Part shown: positions 47,907 to 59,244 of the stretch, in pieces
Layout of the letters: each line of letters starts with the position of its first letter
How positions within the stretch are numbered: position 1 is the stretch's first letter
Made by a program: the position numbers and the translations under genes
From: Chalara sp. BL73
Taxonomy: Eukaryota > Ascomycota > Leotiomycetes > Helotiales
DNA length: 64,000 nt
Assembly: GCA_918026815.1 (NCBI GenBank)
Contig: CAKJVC010000058.1
Span: forward strand, 431,515-495,514
Reading direction: 5' to 3'
The notes under the pieces: generated by a model
Database searches by the model: none
Seen by the model: only the letters and a program-made list of their open reading frames with translations
What the model was told of the DNA's origin: nothing

Positions 47907-49996
47907 TCATACTACGCGACCTCTCACTTGTTTGACACTCTTTACCTTAATGTCCCTCCAAAGCACAGCTGACACTAAAGCACCGATAAGAAGGCATACA
48001 CTCGTGATCAACATGTACCTTTGGGCATCGCCATAGGACCTATCGATTGCATTTCGGGTGGGTGTTCCTGGTCGATAGAACATTTGTGATATGATGGAGC
48101 CATATATTTTCTCATAAGGTGCGCCTGCAGGCAAATGCTGTTTCAGCGCTGCCGAGAATCTGCTGGTCCAGATAAAAGCCGATACTGTTGAGCCTACGGC
48201 GCTACCAACGCTACAGAACAAATTAAGGATTGCGATAATGACGGCAATATGTTGGTGATCCGACGGCGCCTATCACGAGGTATTTGAGTCAGCCTTGCCT
48301 TATTAGGAAAATGTATACCTGATTGTTTATGAGACATTCTGAGATAGGAGCATTAACTCCGATGTATTCTCAATATGCTCTGAATATACTCATAAACAAC
48401 CCACAATAGAAAGTTTTCCTCCTATGGGCTTAGACTTACCATCATCGCCATTTCTCCACATATGACAATGGTTCCTCCTGCAAAAGCCACGAAGATCTGT
48501 GTCATAATGATATATCCGATGTCGGTTCCTGGTGTTCGAAAATAAATCATCAATGCAACTCCCAGCATCTGTAGTGGTACACCGAAAGATAGAGCCAACC
48601 ATTTGAATCTCCCTGTCCAGCGGATGAGCATGCCTACGGCAAGAGCCCAAAAGCAGGATCCCACGCGATAAATCGCACTGACATAGCTGGCTTCGGTGAT
48701 ATTGAGCTTGTATACAACCTGGAGCATGGAAAAGAAATAGCTCCCCCATATAGCTCCTGCAAAGAAGACGAAGAGAAAGTAGATGGCTCCAAAAAGGACG
48801 GTTCGATCAGTGAGGAGTTCGAAAGGAATGAATGTAACTGGGGCCAGGTATTTCTCATACACCGCAAAGGCAATGAGCAGCAAGCCACCAAAAATGATCA
48901 TGCAAATAATCATGGTGGAGCGCCATTGTTCTTTCTGATAGGACCAGATTCCAAAGGGTAGAAGGAAAAGTGCCATGCCAGCAGCCAAGATGATAATGCC
49001 AATCAAATCAACTTCGATCGCATAGTCTTTCAGGGTGGCAAGGCTGAAATTGCGTCTTTTTTCTGGCAGCAGACCTGCCTTTTTGGCCTTGCGGTTGTTC
49101 CAGAAGAAGAGAGCGCAAAGTGGTGAGACAACAACGGGAACAACGATGCTAAAGATTCCGAAACCCCACCGCCATCCTGGGCCTTGCACAATGCTATTGG
49201 ATACAGGTCCACCAATCCAAGATGTTATTATATATGGTGTAGTAGCATATGCTAGCATGAGCGATCGGTTTTTGAGAGAAGATGTATCTGCAATGAAAAC
49301 GGTCATGCAGTAGCTGACGCCCTGGGATCTATTGGTCTTGTCAGCCCGGGGATTTGGTTTTAGAATTTGATCTGAGATCGATCTTACCCAACAGAACAGA
49401 ATACTTGTGCCGCAGCATAGGTTTCGACCCCGTCGCACCCAGCCATCATAATATAGCCAATTACCCATATGAACAAAGTCAAAGCAAGGCCTTGCGGCCG
49501 ACCCCATGTGTCGAGTATCTTCGCCAGCGGAATCTTACTCAATCCTCCAATGATACTAGACATGATAGTAGTGGCAGCTGTCAGGGAATGTCGAGAGAAT
49601 GCGCTGGTCACGTAAGGATTCAATGCACGAAGCACAACTTCTTCCATCGAAGCAATGAAGTAAATAAACCATATCCTAGGGTATCGCGTCAGTTTTCACC
49701 TTCATTAGACGCTGTTTTTTTTTTTTTTCAATGTTCCCTTACATCACATAGGCGGCAATCAAATGTGATTTGGTCCAAACAGATGTTGCTGCTTCCATCG
49801 CCTGTACACCGGCCTGCGCTTCTTTCGAAACTCCATTGCCATTTGGAGATTGTGACCTTTCCTCTCTATCGAGTTCGGCATTAGGAGTGTGCGTATTACC
49901 ATCAGAACCAGACTTTTCCAGGTCTTGTGATTGCTGCTTGTTAGAAGAAGCCGTTTCTGGCTTGGCAGATGGAGAAAATATCCCCATTTCAAACAT
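47907..49996 (-). CDS. Siderophore-iron transporter (SIT/ARN family MFS)
   Basis: Predicted 597-residue 14-TM protein from four exons: 49743-49996, 49388-49675, 48440-49328, 47907-48269. Introns are 67, 59 and 170 nt and all phases match; the first contains a T-run. It should import ferri-siderophores by proton symport at the plasma membrane or vesicles. Family marks: AAYVMIWFIYFIASMEE at the first membrane segment, KIPLAKILDTWGRPQG (motif A region), VSYCMTVFIADTSSLKNRS, GPGWRWGFGIFSI, a long central AFAVYEKYLAPVTFIPFELL block, and FYRPGTPTRNAIDRSYGDAQ in the last extracellular loop, which is a hallmark of SIT proteins. The ~80-residue N-terminus is hydrophilic. The gene is divergent from the CFEM gene across 1.17 kb with two iron-type GATA sites, so iron-repressed transcription is likely. 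Siderophore specificity cannot be read from sequence. Confidence 0.93.
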
Positions 49997-50593
49997 GCAA
50001 TTGCAAACACAAGATATGCGACAAAAACTATGTGGCAGAACAATCTCTCACCACCATCAATGCTCAGTAATGCTTCTTGGGAGCAAAGTTTCATAGAGAA
50101 CAAAGGAGGAAGGACTCGGCGGACAAGGTTCTGATCACAGCATTCAGCCGGCATGTTTCTGCACTAGAGGCTGCCCTCATGGGCTATGGAATATCACAAG
50201 CCGCCAAGTACAACAAATGATATGTGTACGCCACTTTTCCAGTTTGTATGGTCTAGCAGTTGGCCGCTCCCGGCATCGGAGAGCATGAACCTTAGGCTGC
50301 TCTATCCCGTGTTTCCTTTTTCTAGTCTCAATGTGGCTGTTGCAACACAGCATGAAGATTTTTCTGGCCAAGCCCCTCAACCTTGGCATCACCGGTGTCA
50401 ATGGCTCGCATAGTTCTCTCTTCCCTGATCTGCCTTCGAAGCCCTGAATCTAGAAGCAACCGATCTATAAAGGAAGTTGGATGACAGATACATCTGCTGA
50501 TTCTGGCATTCTCTGGAACCAATTGGTTGTTGTCCAGCTCCCAGTTTGCCGAAAAAAATACGAGCCTGAACCATTGTTCAAGGACAAATAAAG

Positions 50594-50602
50594 TTATCAG
50601 AT
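50594..50602 (-). promoter_or_regulatory. Iron-type GATA site 1
   Basis: Exact ATCTGATAA on the minus strand, 598 bases upstream of the siderophore transporter start and 561 upstream of the CFEM start. Confidence 0.6.
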
Positions 50603-50665
50603 CCGCCCGGCGCCGAAGGCTTGCCAAAAGGAGGACGAACCCCGCCGTAGCTTCAACCCTATTTC

Positions 50666-50674
50666 TTATCAGAT
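50666..50674 (-). promoter_or_regulatory. Iron-type GATA site 2
   Basis: Second exact ATCTGATAA on the minus strand, 72 bases from site 1 in the same orientation. Confidence 0.6.
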
Positions 50675-51162
50675 CGAGCTAAACACGGCACGGCAGAGAT
50701 CAGTGCTCGGCTATTGCCTTGGCAGGAAGCTCGGGTTGAAGGTTGGGCAAGGTTCGACCAATAGTTGTGGTTCCAGCGCATTTTTAGGCCCTGATCAAAG
50801 GGTTCTTCTCACTTTTAAGGTGCTTCCATTGACTCATTCAACAGGGCTGTCCAAGAACTTGCTCATCCTGCATGGAAAAAGTTGCATCCTCGGCACGGAT
50901 CTGAGGCAAGGGTATTCCCAAACCACTCGATGCGAACCAAGGGGTCCTGGTACCAACAGCCAAGAAGGGCATTGAAAATCAATAGCCTTGCCACATGTTA
51001 GCTTCAAAATTTGGCTTAGGTTACTATAGCCGGGTACCACATGAGGTACATCCTTAGCTTCTCATGCAGAAGAACACTTCACGAAACTTTGTGCTCTGCA
51101 ACTACTTGCCTGCCAGAAATTTGATCACGGTTACCAGATCAGCATTTGAATAACGCTTAAAA

Positions 51163-51790
51163 ATGAAGTTCATATCTGCCATTTGTACAGCTGTAGGGCT
51201 GGCTGCTGTATCGCTGGCTCAGGATATCACTTCTCTGCCACAATGCGCTGTAAGAACTCGACAAACCTGATTTCCGATCCTCATGTCCGTGACTGATGCT
51301 CATGCTCCCTTAGCAAGATCCAATTCTACAAGCAATCACAAACTCAGGCTGTCCCCTGACAGACATTAGCTGTATATGCGGCAACAAGAAGTTCATCGAC
51401 GGTCTCCTGGCAAAGATCCCCACAGTCTGTAACGCAGATGAAGTTGCTGGTAAGTCTTACTCGTCTGGGGCCCATTAGATAGACCCAAGGGAAACTAATA
51501 GCGACTCAGTGACTGCGCAATTTGCAACGGAGCTCTGTATCGGATATGGAGTGACTCTCTCATTAACGGTCACCGGCATCACCACCGTGTCAGCAACGGC
51601 AGCGCCAACATCCGTTCCTGCCGCCTCGAATGCCACTACAACAAGCTCTAGCTCAGTTGAATCAACGTCGAGCGCAACCAGTATCGCGGCAGCGGCGACA
51701 ACTACGGCTCCCAGTGCAGGCATGATTAACATGGTAGACTCGAATTTTCTGGTAGCTCTAGCACTGCTGGGCGTGGCAGCGATCTTGTGA
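51163..51790 (+). CDS. CFEM-domain GPI-anchored surface protein
   Basis: Predicted 167-residue protein from three exons: 51163-51249, 51314-51449, 51510-51790. Introns are 64 and 60 nt and phases match. The signal peptide is MKFISAICTAVGLAAVSLAQ. The CFEM region follows (residues ~21-85): LPQCA, NSGCPLTDISCICGN with the Asp that coordinates haem iron in characterised CFEM proteins, then VCN and TELCIGYG. Only six of the usual eight cysteines are present. After a Ser/Thr/Ala-rich stalk (~residues 95-145) comes a hydrophobic end with no charged tail (LVALALLGVAAIL), a typical GPI signal. CFEM proteins bind haem or take part in iron capture and wall structure; the iron role here is supported by its divergent partner, a siderophore transporter, and by the shared GATA sites. 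Confidence 0.88.
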
Positions 51791-52140
51791 TGCCGAGGGT
51801 GAAAGAAGAAGATAAACATCCAGATACCGAACGATACATATAATCATGTAAAATTTTGTGTGGCAAATCTTGTATAGCAAATGTGTTAAGAATTACTCTA
51901 AAACCGTGCATGATCATCCCGCTAGCATTAAAACTCCGTCATTCGCGCTATTTTCACAAATGTAAAATCTACTTCTTAGCCAAACTCGCGTCACTGCTCT
52001 CCGAAATATGTGGCTCCGAGACATCTTCAAAGGGAGTGACGCTCCAGTGCCTCCAGGCCTGTCCAGACATTAGGTCGAGCCTCTTCTCCTTGACGTTGAA
52101 CAATAGTTCAGCCCTCTCATTCTCAAGGTGCACCACCGAT
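51791..52140. other. Convergent 3' region
   Basis: Short region between the converging CFEM and FAD oxidoreductase genes; 3' UTR sequence, no gene seen. Confidence 0.5.
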
Positions 52141-53420
52141 TTATGCTGATAAGTGTAAGCTAGGTCGCCTACTCCTCATGATGACGTAAAGAACAAAAGT
52201 TAAAAAGAGATCACGTACCAGCCCGAGAGTAAGTTTGATCCCGCTCGCGGCCCAATGATGCTTATAATGGTATTTCGGTAGCTGGCCTTCTACCGCACAG
52301 ACAATGTTATCTGCAGCGGTTCTGGCATTATCCGCTGCGGCTCGGGAGTTGGGATTGCTGACCCCCGTTTCTGCGACGTCGCCGCAGGCGTAGACGTTAG
52401 GTAGCGTCTCGTCCATGATTTGCATCGTTGGCTTGACGCGGATGTGGCCCGAAGCAGAGATTGAATCGGGGCTCAACGTCCGGATGGTTTCTGAGGATGG
52501 TTTTTGACCGCCGCATTGGATCTGAGAACTAGTTTAGCATGCCCATACTGCCGAGTCGTTGCAGAGAGAGAGAGAAATACCAGGAAATCGCACTCTATCT
52601 TTCTGCCTGATGATAGGCTTATATGGCCGTCTATTTGTTCGCCTTGGACCCTTTCTCCGAGAATTACTTCCACGCCTAGATCTTGGAGACCTTTCAGCGC
52701 GGCAGCCTGTAGCTCTGGGCCGAACCTATGCATGACCGCCTGGCGAGAATGAACTAAAATAATATGTTTTTCTGGATACGCATCTTTCGCATCTGTGGCC
52801 AGCTCAACACCTACCGCTCCTCCGCCAACAATAACAACTTTCTTCGCCTGCTCAATTCGGGTTTGCACTCCTCTCAACTGTTCAAGCCCCGCAGCTTTAT
52901 CTTCAGCACCAACACGTGATGGCAAACCATTATCTGCGCCATATCCCGAGCCAGTTGCAATGAGCAGGAAGTCGTATGGAATGGCACCTCCAGATCTGAG
53001 TTTGACAGAACCACGTTCAATAGTAGTGACACGGTCTTTAACCCATCGTACAGATGTACCTACAAGGTATGGCCCATAAGGAATAAACGCCTTGTGTTCC
53101 TCTTTCACAACACAGAAGCGCGGCAACACCCAAGTAAAGTGAAAGTGACTGTTCGGTTCGATCACGACGACCCTATAGGGGCTGTCTTTTGGAAGGGCCG
53201 TCGCAATGAGATGTGCTGCAAAGTACCCCGCGTAAGACGCACCAACAATCACGATGGAGCGCGATCCGGGTTCCTCTTTCAGATCGCCATTGCTCCTGTT
53301 TCGGCGAAGGAGGCTGTTGACCTTTCTACTAAACCAACGTCCAAGAAGGTCAGACGAAAAACTCAGGGCAAAGACAATGACCTCTCCCACGAGGAGTACT
53401 TTTTGGATCCTTGAGCCCAT
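52141..53420 (-). CDS. AIF/AMID-like FAD-dependent NAD(P)H oxidoreductase
   Basis: Predicted 406-residue flavoprotein from two exons, 52581-53420 and 52141-52521, with a 59-nt in-phase intron. It belongs to the pyridine nucleotide-disulphide oxidoreductase fold of the AIF/AMID (FSP1-like) group, which use NAD(P)H to reduce quinones or other acceptors. An N-terminal hydrophobic segment (VLLVGEVIVFALSF) could anchor it to a membrane. The FAD site is IVIVGASYAGYFAAHLI (residues ~56-72). The NAD(P)H site is KKVVIVGGGAVGVELAT, and the second FAD contact is NVYACGDVAE. The start MGSRIQ is the first true ATG in frame. Its 3' end faces the CFEM gene, and its promoter has an exact iron-type GATA site about 100 bases upstream. 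A role as a reductase in iron use, or in protection against iron-driven lipid oxidation, is inference. Confidence 0.88.
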
Positions 53421-53516
53421 GGCTCCCTCCAAAAGATGGGCTTGGCGTTGAAAATTATTGTGTGCACGTGAAGGAAGCAAAATATGCAGAGAAAAAGGTA
53501 GGTCGTATGTGAGATG

Positions 53517-53525
53517 ATCTGATAA
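53517..53525 (+). promoter_or_regulatory. Iron-type GATA site 3
   Basis: Exact ATCTGATAA 97 bases upstream of the FAD oxidoreductase ATG; a further GATAA core follows ten bases on. Confidence 0.6.
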
Positions 53526-54738
53526 GATGCACGAGATAAATGAGGCTATTGAACGGCCTATTTAAAGCCGGAGCGGACCACTCGGCGAGTTTTGTTCGGC
53601 TTTAGTCTCGGTTCTACATGCATGACCCAGGCAATTACCCGAGTCACGGCGGTGAATTCTCGACCTTCAGAGAGTTTCGAATCTTTTGTTAGGTTCTCAA
53701 GTGAACGAACATATATAATTATATTGCACACTAGATTTTGGCCAGCGGCATATCTCAGAAAGGAAGCAACTGACAACTTTTCATTATTTTCTGGTTTGAC
53801 GCAGCAAAAGAACAGGTAGAATCCACCGAAATAGCGTAAAAAGCAAGACTTGTGGGTGAACCCAATTCAAATATCATGGAAATTGATGTCCATTGTCTCG
53901 CTGTAGACGAGCAAGCAATTTCAGGTCTGAGCCGAGAGTTATCACCGTACAGCTTATGACCGTAAAAACTATGGCCGCCCACATCATCGACCAACAGCTT
54001 ATCTCCGCACCCGCGTTTGATGCTCGCAGGCAGACTCACTTGCACCAGTATAAAGGCAGAGAAGAAAGTCAACCCAAATGCACAAACAAGACATTTCTCA
54101 GAAACGAAGCCGTCTTCAAAATCTTGTCTGGTTGTCTCATTATATATTGACAACGCCTGGCGATATCCCAAACCGCAGCTGCGGGTCATTGAACTATTTC
54201 GGTTTGCAGTAGGATGCGACTGGTGTTACTTGTTCCTCAACTCTGGGTATGTCTACAGACTGACTGACGGTTAACGGTGGGGCATCGAAAATGGCGCGAA
54301 ACGCCTTTTCATCCGATATGGTGTTTGGCTTGGATGGATCGCACACCATTCTACCAGGCAACTCTCCGATATCGATCGTAAGCTCTATCAAGTTCTGATA
54401 GATCTACATCTTGAGCTATTTTTTAAAGGCGTGCCCTGCTGTGTTGCGACTGTTAGTTCTTGTTGTGGCGTCTTGGTCTTTCTTGCGCATGATGATAGCT
54501 CAGAGGTAAGCTGGTACAGCCTGTTGGCTCAACATGACAGCTGCGTGCCTCGGTTGGAGCATAGTAGTGTAGCCACTGATTTAGCTTCAAAAAATAATTG
54601 CACTTTCCTCATGTAGCGTGGATTGCGATGTTGCACAGTGGTAACCTATTTATCACATCTATTGAGGCATTTAAAAAATGCAACCTTAAGCGAGTCCGTG
54701 CCGTCCACCCAAAAGAGGCTTGGCTTTGCAAGGAATAG

Positions 54739-54747
54739 ATCTGATAA
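54739..54747 (+). promoter_or_regulatory. Iron-type GATA site 4
   Basis: Exact ATCTGATAA, about 800 bases upstream of the GNAT gene and 1.3 kb upstream of the FAD oxidoreductase. Confidence 0.5.
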
Positions 54748-54788
54748 CTTCCGGTTCTCGTATTGGAGCTTGGCCCACACTTGCCGTG

Positions 54789-54797
54789 ATCTGATAA
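54789..54797 (+). promoter_or_regulatory. Iron-type GATA site 5
   Basis: Exact ATCTGATAA, directly followed by a second GATAA core; 50 bases after site 4 and in the same orientation. Confidence 0.5.
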
Positions 54798-55545
54798 GAT
54801 AATTGGTTGTTATGCACCGTCGCAATATAAGATAGTTTTCAGAGAACTAGGGGAAACGGCACCGTGGTTGTCATGAAGTTCTTCATATAGTCGGCTTTCT
54901 ATTGAGAACTGAGTTCGTAGAGTAACAAAAAGAAGCAAAATCATCTTTACCAACCAAGTCCTCGACGTAGGTTGTCCTACAAAAACTGCACGCAACCGAA
55001 CCAAACTAGTCTGGCGGCTAGGTCAGTGCAAGGTGAGTTTTGGCGCGTGGTAAAAGTTTGGTGCGCTATGATACAGTACTAGGAAGTTAGACACGGGACA
55101 TTATGAGATGGTGAAGTAATCTAATCCTTTAGGCACCCCGCCCACTTCAAGACTACTTCCTTTGTGCAACTTCGGCATCCCAGTAGTGGCAACCGACTTG
55201 TTTGATTGCATTTTGCTTAGATATCTAGGCTGTACGCCTGAAGTAAATGCTTAGTCGAGCCGTGGCATTATAGACGCCAAGGAAGAACGCAGCACTCTCT
55301 ATGGCTGAGGGTAAGCCAATGTCAAAAACACGGGTAGCATCATTCCACCTTCCTCCAACACCTGGTCCGTACTGCCAGCCAAGTCGGCTGAAATAAGGAA
55401 TATATCATGGCTAGTTCTGCTCCAGCAATGGTTGCTTATGAAGCTCCCCTCATTCTTCGATATCCCATTTCAACCAAAATCCAGAGGAGATAAGACGCCT
55501 TCGTACGCAAGCCGACATCTGCATTAACATATAGCACTTCGCACC

Positions 55546-56305
55546 ATGGGTTTCGTAGTATTACCAGCTCTGATCCCAGATATACCAAAAGTATATGATG
55601 TATACTTCAATGCTTTCAAAGGCGAGCCCATGGCCGAGTTGATGCTGGGAGTTCTCTTCCCAGGAGGGATCAGTCCAGAGTTCCGTGAAGCCCACTCGAA
55701 ACATACACTAGCATATTGGCATGAGAGCACGCTTCAACACACCATCAAATGTGTTGATACAGACACCGGAGAGATCATTGGCATGGCATTAGGAGATGCA
55801 TACCTGAAAGAGCGTAGCGAGGAAGAGCGCAAAAACCCAGGAATTACTTGGCTAGAAGGCGAAGAAAAGGAACGCGCGGAGAAGATCCTTAATCCGCTTT
55901 GGGACGTGAGAGAAAAGTTATTCGGTGGACGGCGCTATATCTGTATGCTGCCATGATGATAACCCCTGGAGAATTTTTCTGCTAACTTCTTGTTCAGATG
56001 TTCATGTCGCTGCAGTTGAGCCGAAACATCAAGGACGTAAAGCAGGTGCGCTGATTGTCCAGTGGGGTATTGACCTCGGTGAGAGCGGAGAGCTACCGGT
56101 TTATTTCGAGTCGTCTCCATCGACGGTTCGGCTGTATGAGAAGATGGGTTTCGAGAGACTCAAGGAGAGTGTCGTGCACAAAGCCGAAGTATTGGGAATT
56201 AAGGAAGACATTGAAGTGCCTTTGATGGTCAAGATGCCTTCGTGTGCTCGAGGCATGACCTTTGAAGAATGGAGAGAGAAAGGATATCCTGCTTGGCAGA
56301 AGTAA
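55546..56305 (+). CDS. GNAT-family N-acetyltransferase
   Basis: Predicted 234-residue protein from two exons, 55546-55942 and 55998-56305. The 55-nt intron has a GTATGC donor, a GCTAAC branch site and a TTCAG acceptor. GNAT enzymes transfer the acetyl group of acetyl-CoA to an amine of a small molecule or protein. Visible marks: the N-terminal strand-helix VVLPALIPDIPKVYDVYFNAF, TGEIIGMALGDAYL, then the acetyl-CoA loop VEPKHQGRKAGALIV (Q/RxxGxA type). The final motif VYFESSPSTVRLYEKMGFE is typical of fungal soluble GNATs. The start has a strong context, CACCATGG. The substrate cannot be told from sequence; proximity to the iron locus raises acetylation of a siderophore or its precursor only as a weak possibility. 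Confidence 0.88.
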
Positions 56306-57475
56306 AGTATGTAATATTTTTAGATGCCTCGTTTGGGAGTATACAAAGCCTATAATTCGAGCAGATGCCTGATGAACTCCTCGAACTTCGGGGTTTCCTG
56401 AGATTGCCTCTATATCAATGTATGCCGGTTTCGACCCTAGAGATTGACAGACGGCACTTCAGCTCCACTTATACTCCTAGGTGAGTCTCCCCCCGCAGCG
56501 AAATAAGAGATGAAGCGTGTCATAATTTGTTAGATAAGAGGCCTACTTCATGGTTGCGCTTCATGACCTCAATGTGGCATGTCTCCTCGAGGATTGGCCT
56601 TTACAACTTGAATGTCTTCCAATACTAATTGCCTTCCAATATCTGGCTGTATTTTCTTGCCCTTTCTTATATTGCGTACTCCAAAGCACTTGTAGTGCCC
56701 CATTTACAAGGGCTTGTATTTCGGCGGTCGGCCCCAACAGCCGGCGCTCTCCTCTGGTGAACCGACTTGCATTCCTTCAAGATCGCACCTTGTTCTAGGA
56801 CTGGTCATCGTGAGGTGAATCAGCAGTCCATAAATATCCTACACACAAGGTTTGAGTTCCCTACAGCCTGACCCAATCCATCCTCATATATATTGAGATT
56901 CTAACCAGGATCTTAAAGATGAATTTTAGCGGCGGGTCTTTCCACTCGACGCAAAATAGGTTGATAGCTGCGATCTATTGTGGATATTGCTAAGATTACT
57001 AATGGTAATGAACCTGAACTTTTGAATTCGAATATTAAGACGGAGGTGCCCATAGCAATGGATAGGCGATGGCGAGCATGGGCTGGTCAGAGCCGCTAGA
57101 CAAGCGTAGTGTCTTGAATATGCAACAAGTATATATGGCATGCAGGAGAAGCACCCTCTTTTCCTTGCGAAAGCGACGTAAACAATGCTAATATGAACTA
57201 TGAAAGAGATATATTAGATATTGAAAAAAAAATCAGCTGGTAGGCTGTATGTTGGCTTAGAGTATCATCAGGGCACAGACGTGCTTAACATGCCTGGACA
57301 AGATGGGCAAAATCGCACCCCCGACTCACTTGAAGTATGAAGAAGAGTAACACGTTGAAATAACCTTCACCCTGTCGTACTGATCTTGAGGATGTTCTTC
57401 GATTCTTTCGCGTTTTGGGAATACAGAAAGCATCGAGATACTTCATAACTCAAAATAACTATACTATTCTCCTAG
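56306..57475. other. Convergent intergenic region, 1.2 kb
   Basis: 3' ends of two converging genes; no gene recognised. Confidence 0.4.
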
Positions 57476-59244
57476 TCAAGTCGTCACCTCGTATTTCTTG
57501 AATTCTCTCGTTTTCAATCCACGTTCAAACATGATGTCAAGCTCCTCATAGGTTCTGTTCTTGGTTTCGGGAATTCTGAACCATGCCCATACAAAACATA
57601 TAGCAGATAGACCGCCTATCCCGGGTAATTAGCAAGATCCACAGTGGTTGCAATTCAAGTGACTAACCAAAAAAGAAGCCCAATTTCCCCCTCATATCTG
57701 CTTGATCCGGATTGATCATGTAAGGGATGGCTACCGTCATAACAATAGCGAAGAGAGCCTGAACAGCAGTTGCAAGGGCTATAGTCTTGGATCTGACCTT
57801 GGTTGCGGAACACTCGCAAAGGATAACAAAGCATACTGGGCCGATGGAGACATCATAGATGCCATTCCATATCACCTAATTTAATACATGTTAGCTGCCT
57901 CGCCATTATCGACTGGAATTGGATCACAGCCTACCATTAGTGTTGACTGAGCCCAAATTACACCTGAACGACTTTCATAGTTTGGAACACAATCCAAAAT
58001 TGCTATCAGAAACATCATGATTGAAAGTGTTGCCAAACCGATGTTATAAATTCGTCTTCGGCCGTACTTCGAGATTACTACAAAAGATAGTACAGTTCCT
58101 AAAAATCCAACGGCAAGGTAGCCTACTCCCATCTGGAAAGCCTTGTTACCAGGAAGCCCAGCAACTATATTTCCTTAGCGGATAGCGGATAAAAGGGGGA
58201 AGGCTGACTTACTCTGGAAGAAGTATGTTGCATATCCCACAAGATAGATTCCGCTGAAAACCTGAATGGTGTACACTCCTACAGAAATCTCCGTTCGACG
58301 AAGGTTGACCTTCTTAAAGCAGTCTAAATAAGTGGTTCCGGTCTCCATCTCGACTTCAAGACGATCAGTCTCAATGATGATGGCTAAAGTTGGTTTCACA
58401 TCCACTCTCGAAGATGCCAATCTCCTCAGTGCTTTCTCGGCATCGTCAAATCTTCCTTTCCGGACCAGCCACCATGGTGATTCCGGGGCGAAGGGTACGG
58501 CAATGAGGATGATCAGAGGCCAGAGCCATTGGATTGCGAATGGAGCGCTATAAGCCCAATGATTGTCGAGCTGAGACGTACCAGCGATTACGCCGTTTGC
58601 CAGTAGCTGACCCATCACGAAGCAAAGATTGATGTACGCAGTCAGAACACCACGGAGGGCGATGGGACAGACTTCAGACGCATAGGCGGGGGCGATCGTT
58701 GCATAGGTTCCAAGGATGAGCCCTCCAAGCAGCTCACCAACAAGAAGGACCTTTAGCGACCGAGCGAAAAACTGTATGAAGATACATCCTGCTGTCATGA
58801 TTACACAAGCAGCAAAGGTCTATCACTATCAGTCAGCAGAGAAGTTCCTCTCACTGCGTACCAAGTACCTTTTACGACCCCACCATTCCATCGGGTAAGA
58901 TGCCCCAATGCTCCTAACACCTGACCAATGGGGTTTCCCATCCCCAGGCCGATCTGCCATGGAGCACTGATGATATAGTCGCCTTCAAACAAATACCCGA
59001 AATCTTTCTGGAACGCTGGTGTGGCATATAAACTTCCCAAAAGCTGTGGATCGAAAGCCGTCATGATGATTCCCATGGAGAAGAATATAGACCATCCTAC
59101 ACAACTTGGATACAGCTTCACTGCTTCCCAAAATGTCATTCGGTGCTCGATTTCTGTGGCCAAGCGAGCCTGGCTCCCCAGCTCTTCCTTCAGGGGGACC
59201 TCCAACCCCGCTTGCTCAACGACCACCTCATGTTTGTGTTCCAT
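57476..59244 (-). CDS. Sugar-family MFS transporter (hexose/alpha-glucoside type), motif A frame anomaly
   Basis: Five exons: about 58870-59244, then 58213-58819, 57935-58164, 57668-57875 and 57476-57615. The last three introns (48, 59, 52 nt) are well supported. It should be a 12-TM proton-coupled sugar importer. Marks: WSIFFSMGIIMTAFDPQLLGS in TM1, IAPAYASEVCPIALRG, the signature PESPWWLVRKGR, YGRRRIYNIG, VIWNGIYDVSIGPVCFVI and the final PETKNRTYEELD. The end of exon 1 is odd. In the frame of the start codon the motif A region reads HLTRWNGGV, but the next frame reads the family's ASYPMEWWGRKR over the same bases. One missing base in the C-run at 58903-58906 would explain this. No donor near it joins to the |ACC TTT acceptor at 58819 in the expected frame except a weak GTAAAA. 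The gene may be frameshifted. Confidence 0.82.

Larger units (their letters stand above)
49997..51162. promoter_or_regulatory. Divergent promoter between siderophore transporter and CFEM gene
   Basis: This 1.17-kb region separates the two start codons and contains no convincing gene. It holds two exact copies of TTATCAGAT (reverse complement of ATCTGATAA) 72 bases apart at 50594 and 50666. Two CCAAT boxes flank them at 50519 and 50758. ATCWGATAA is the binding consensus of the iron-responsive GATA repressors SreA/Sre1/Urbs1, and CCAAT is the core of the CBC-HapX site (established knowledge). Co-control of both genes by iron is inferred. Confidence 0.65.
53526..55545. other. Intergenic region, 2.0 kb
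   Basis: No gene recognised. Open frames at 53755-54189 and 54194-54391 (minus) have no family resemblance. Two more exact iron-type GATA sites lie at 54739 and 54789. Confidence 0.4.

Noticed and set aside
53755..54189. 144-codon minus-strand frame
   Set aside because: Longest frame of a 2-kb intergenic region but without recognisable motif, signal or intron structure.
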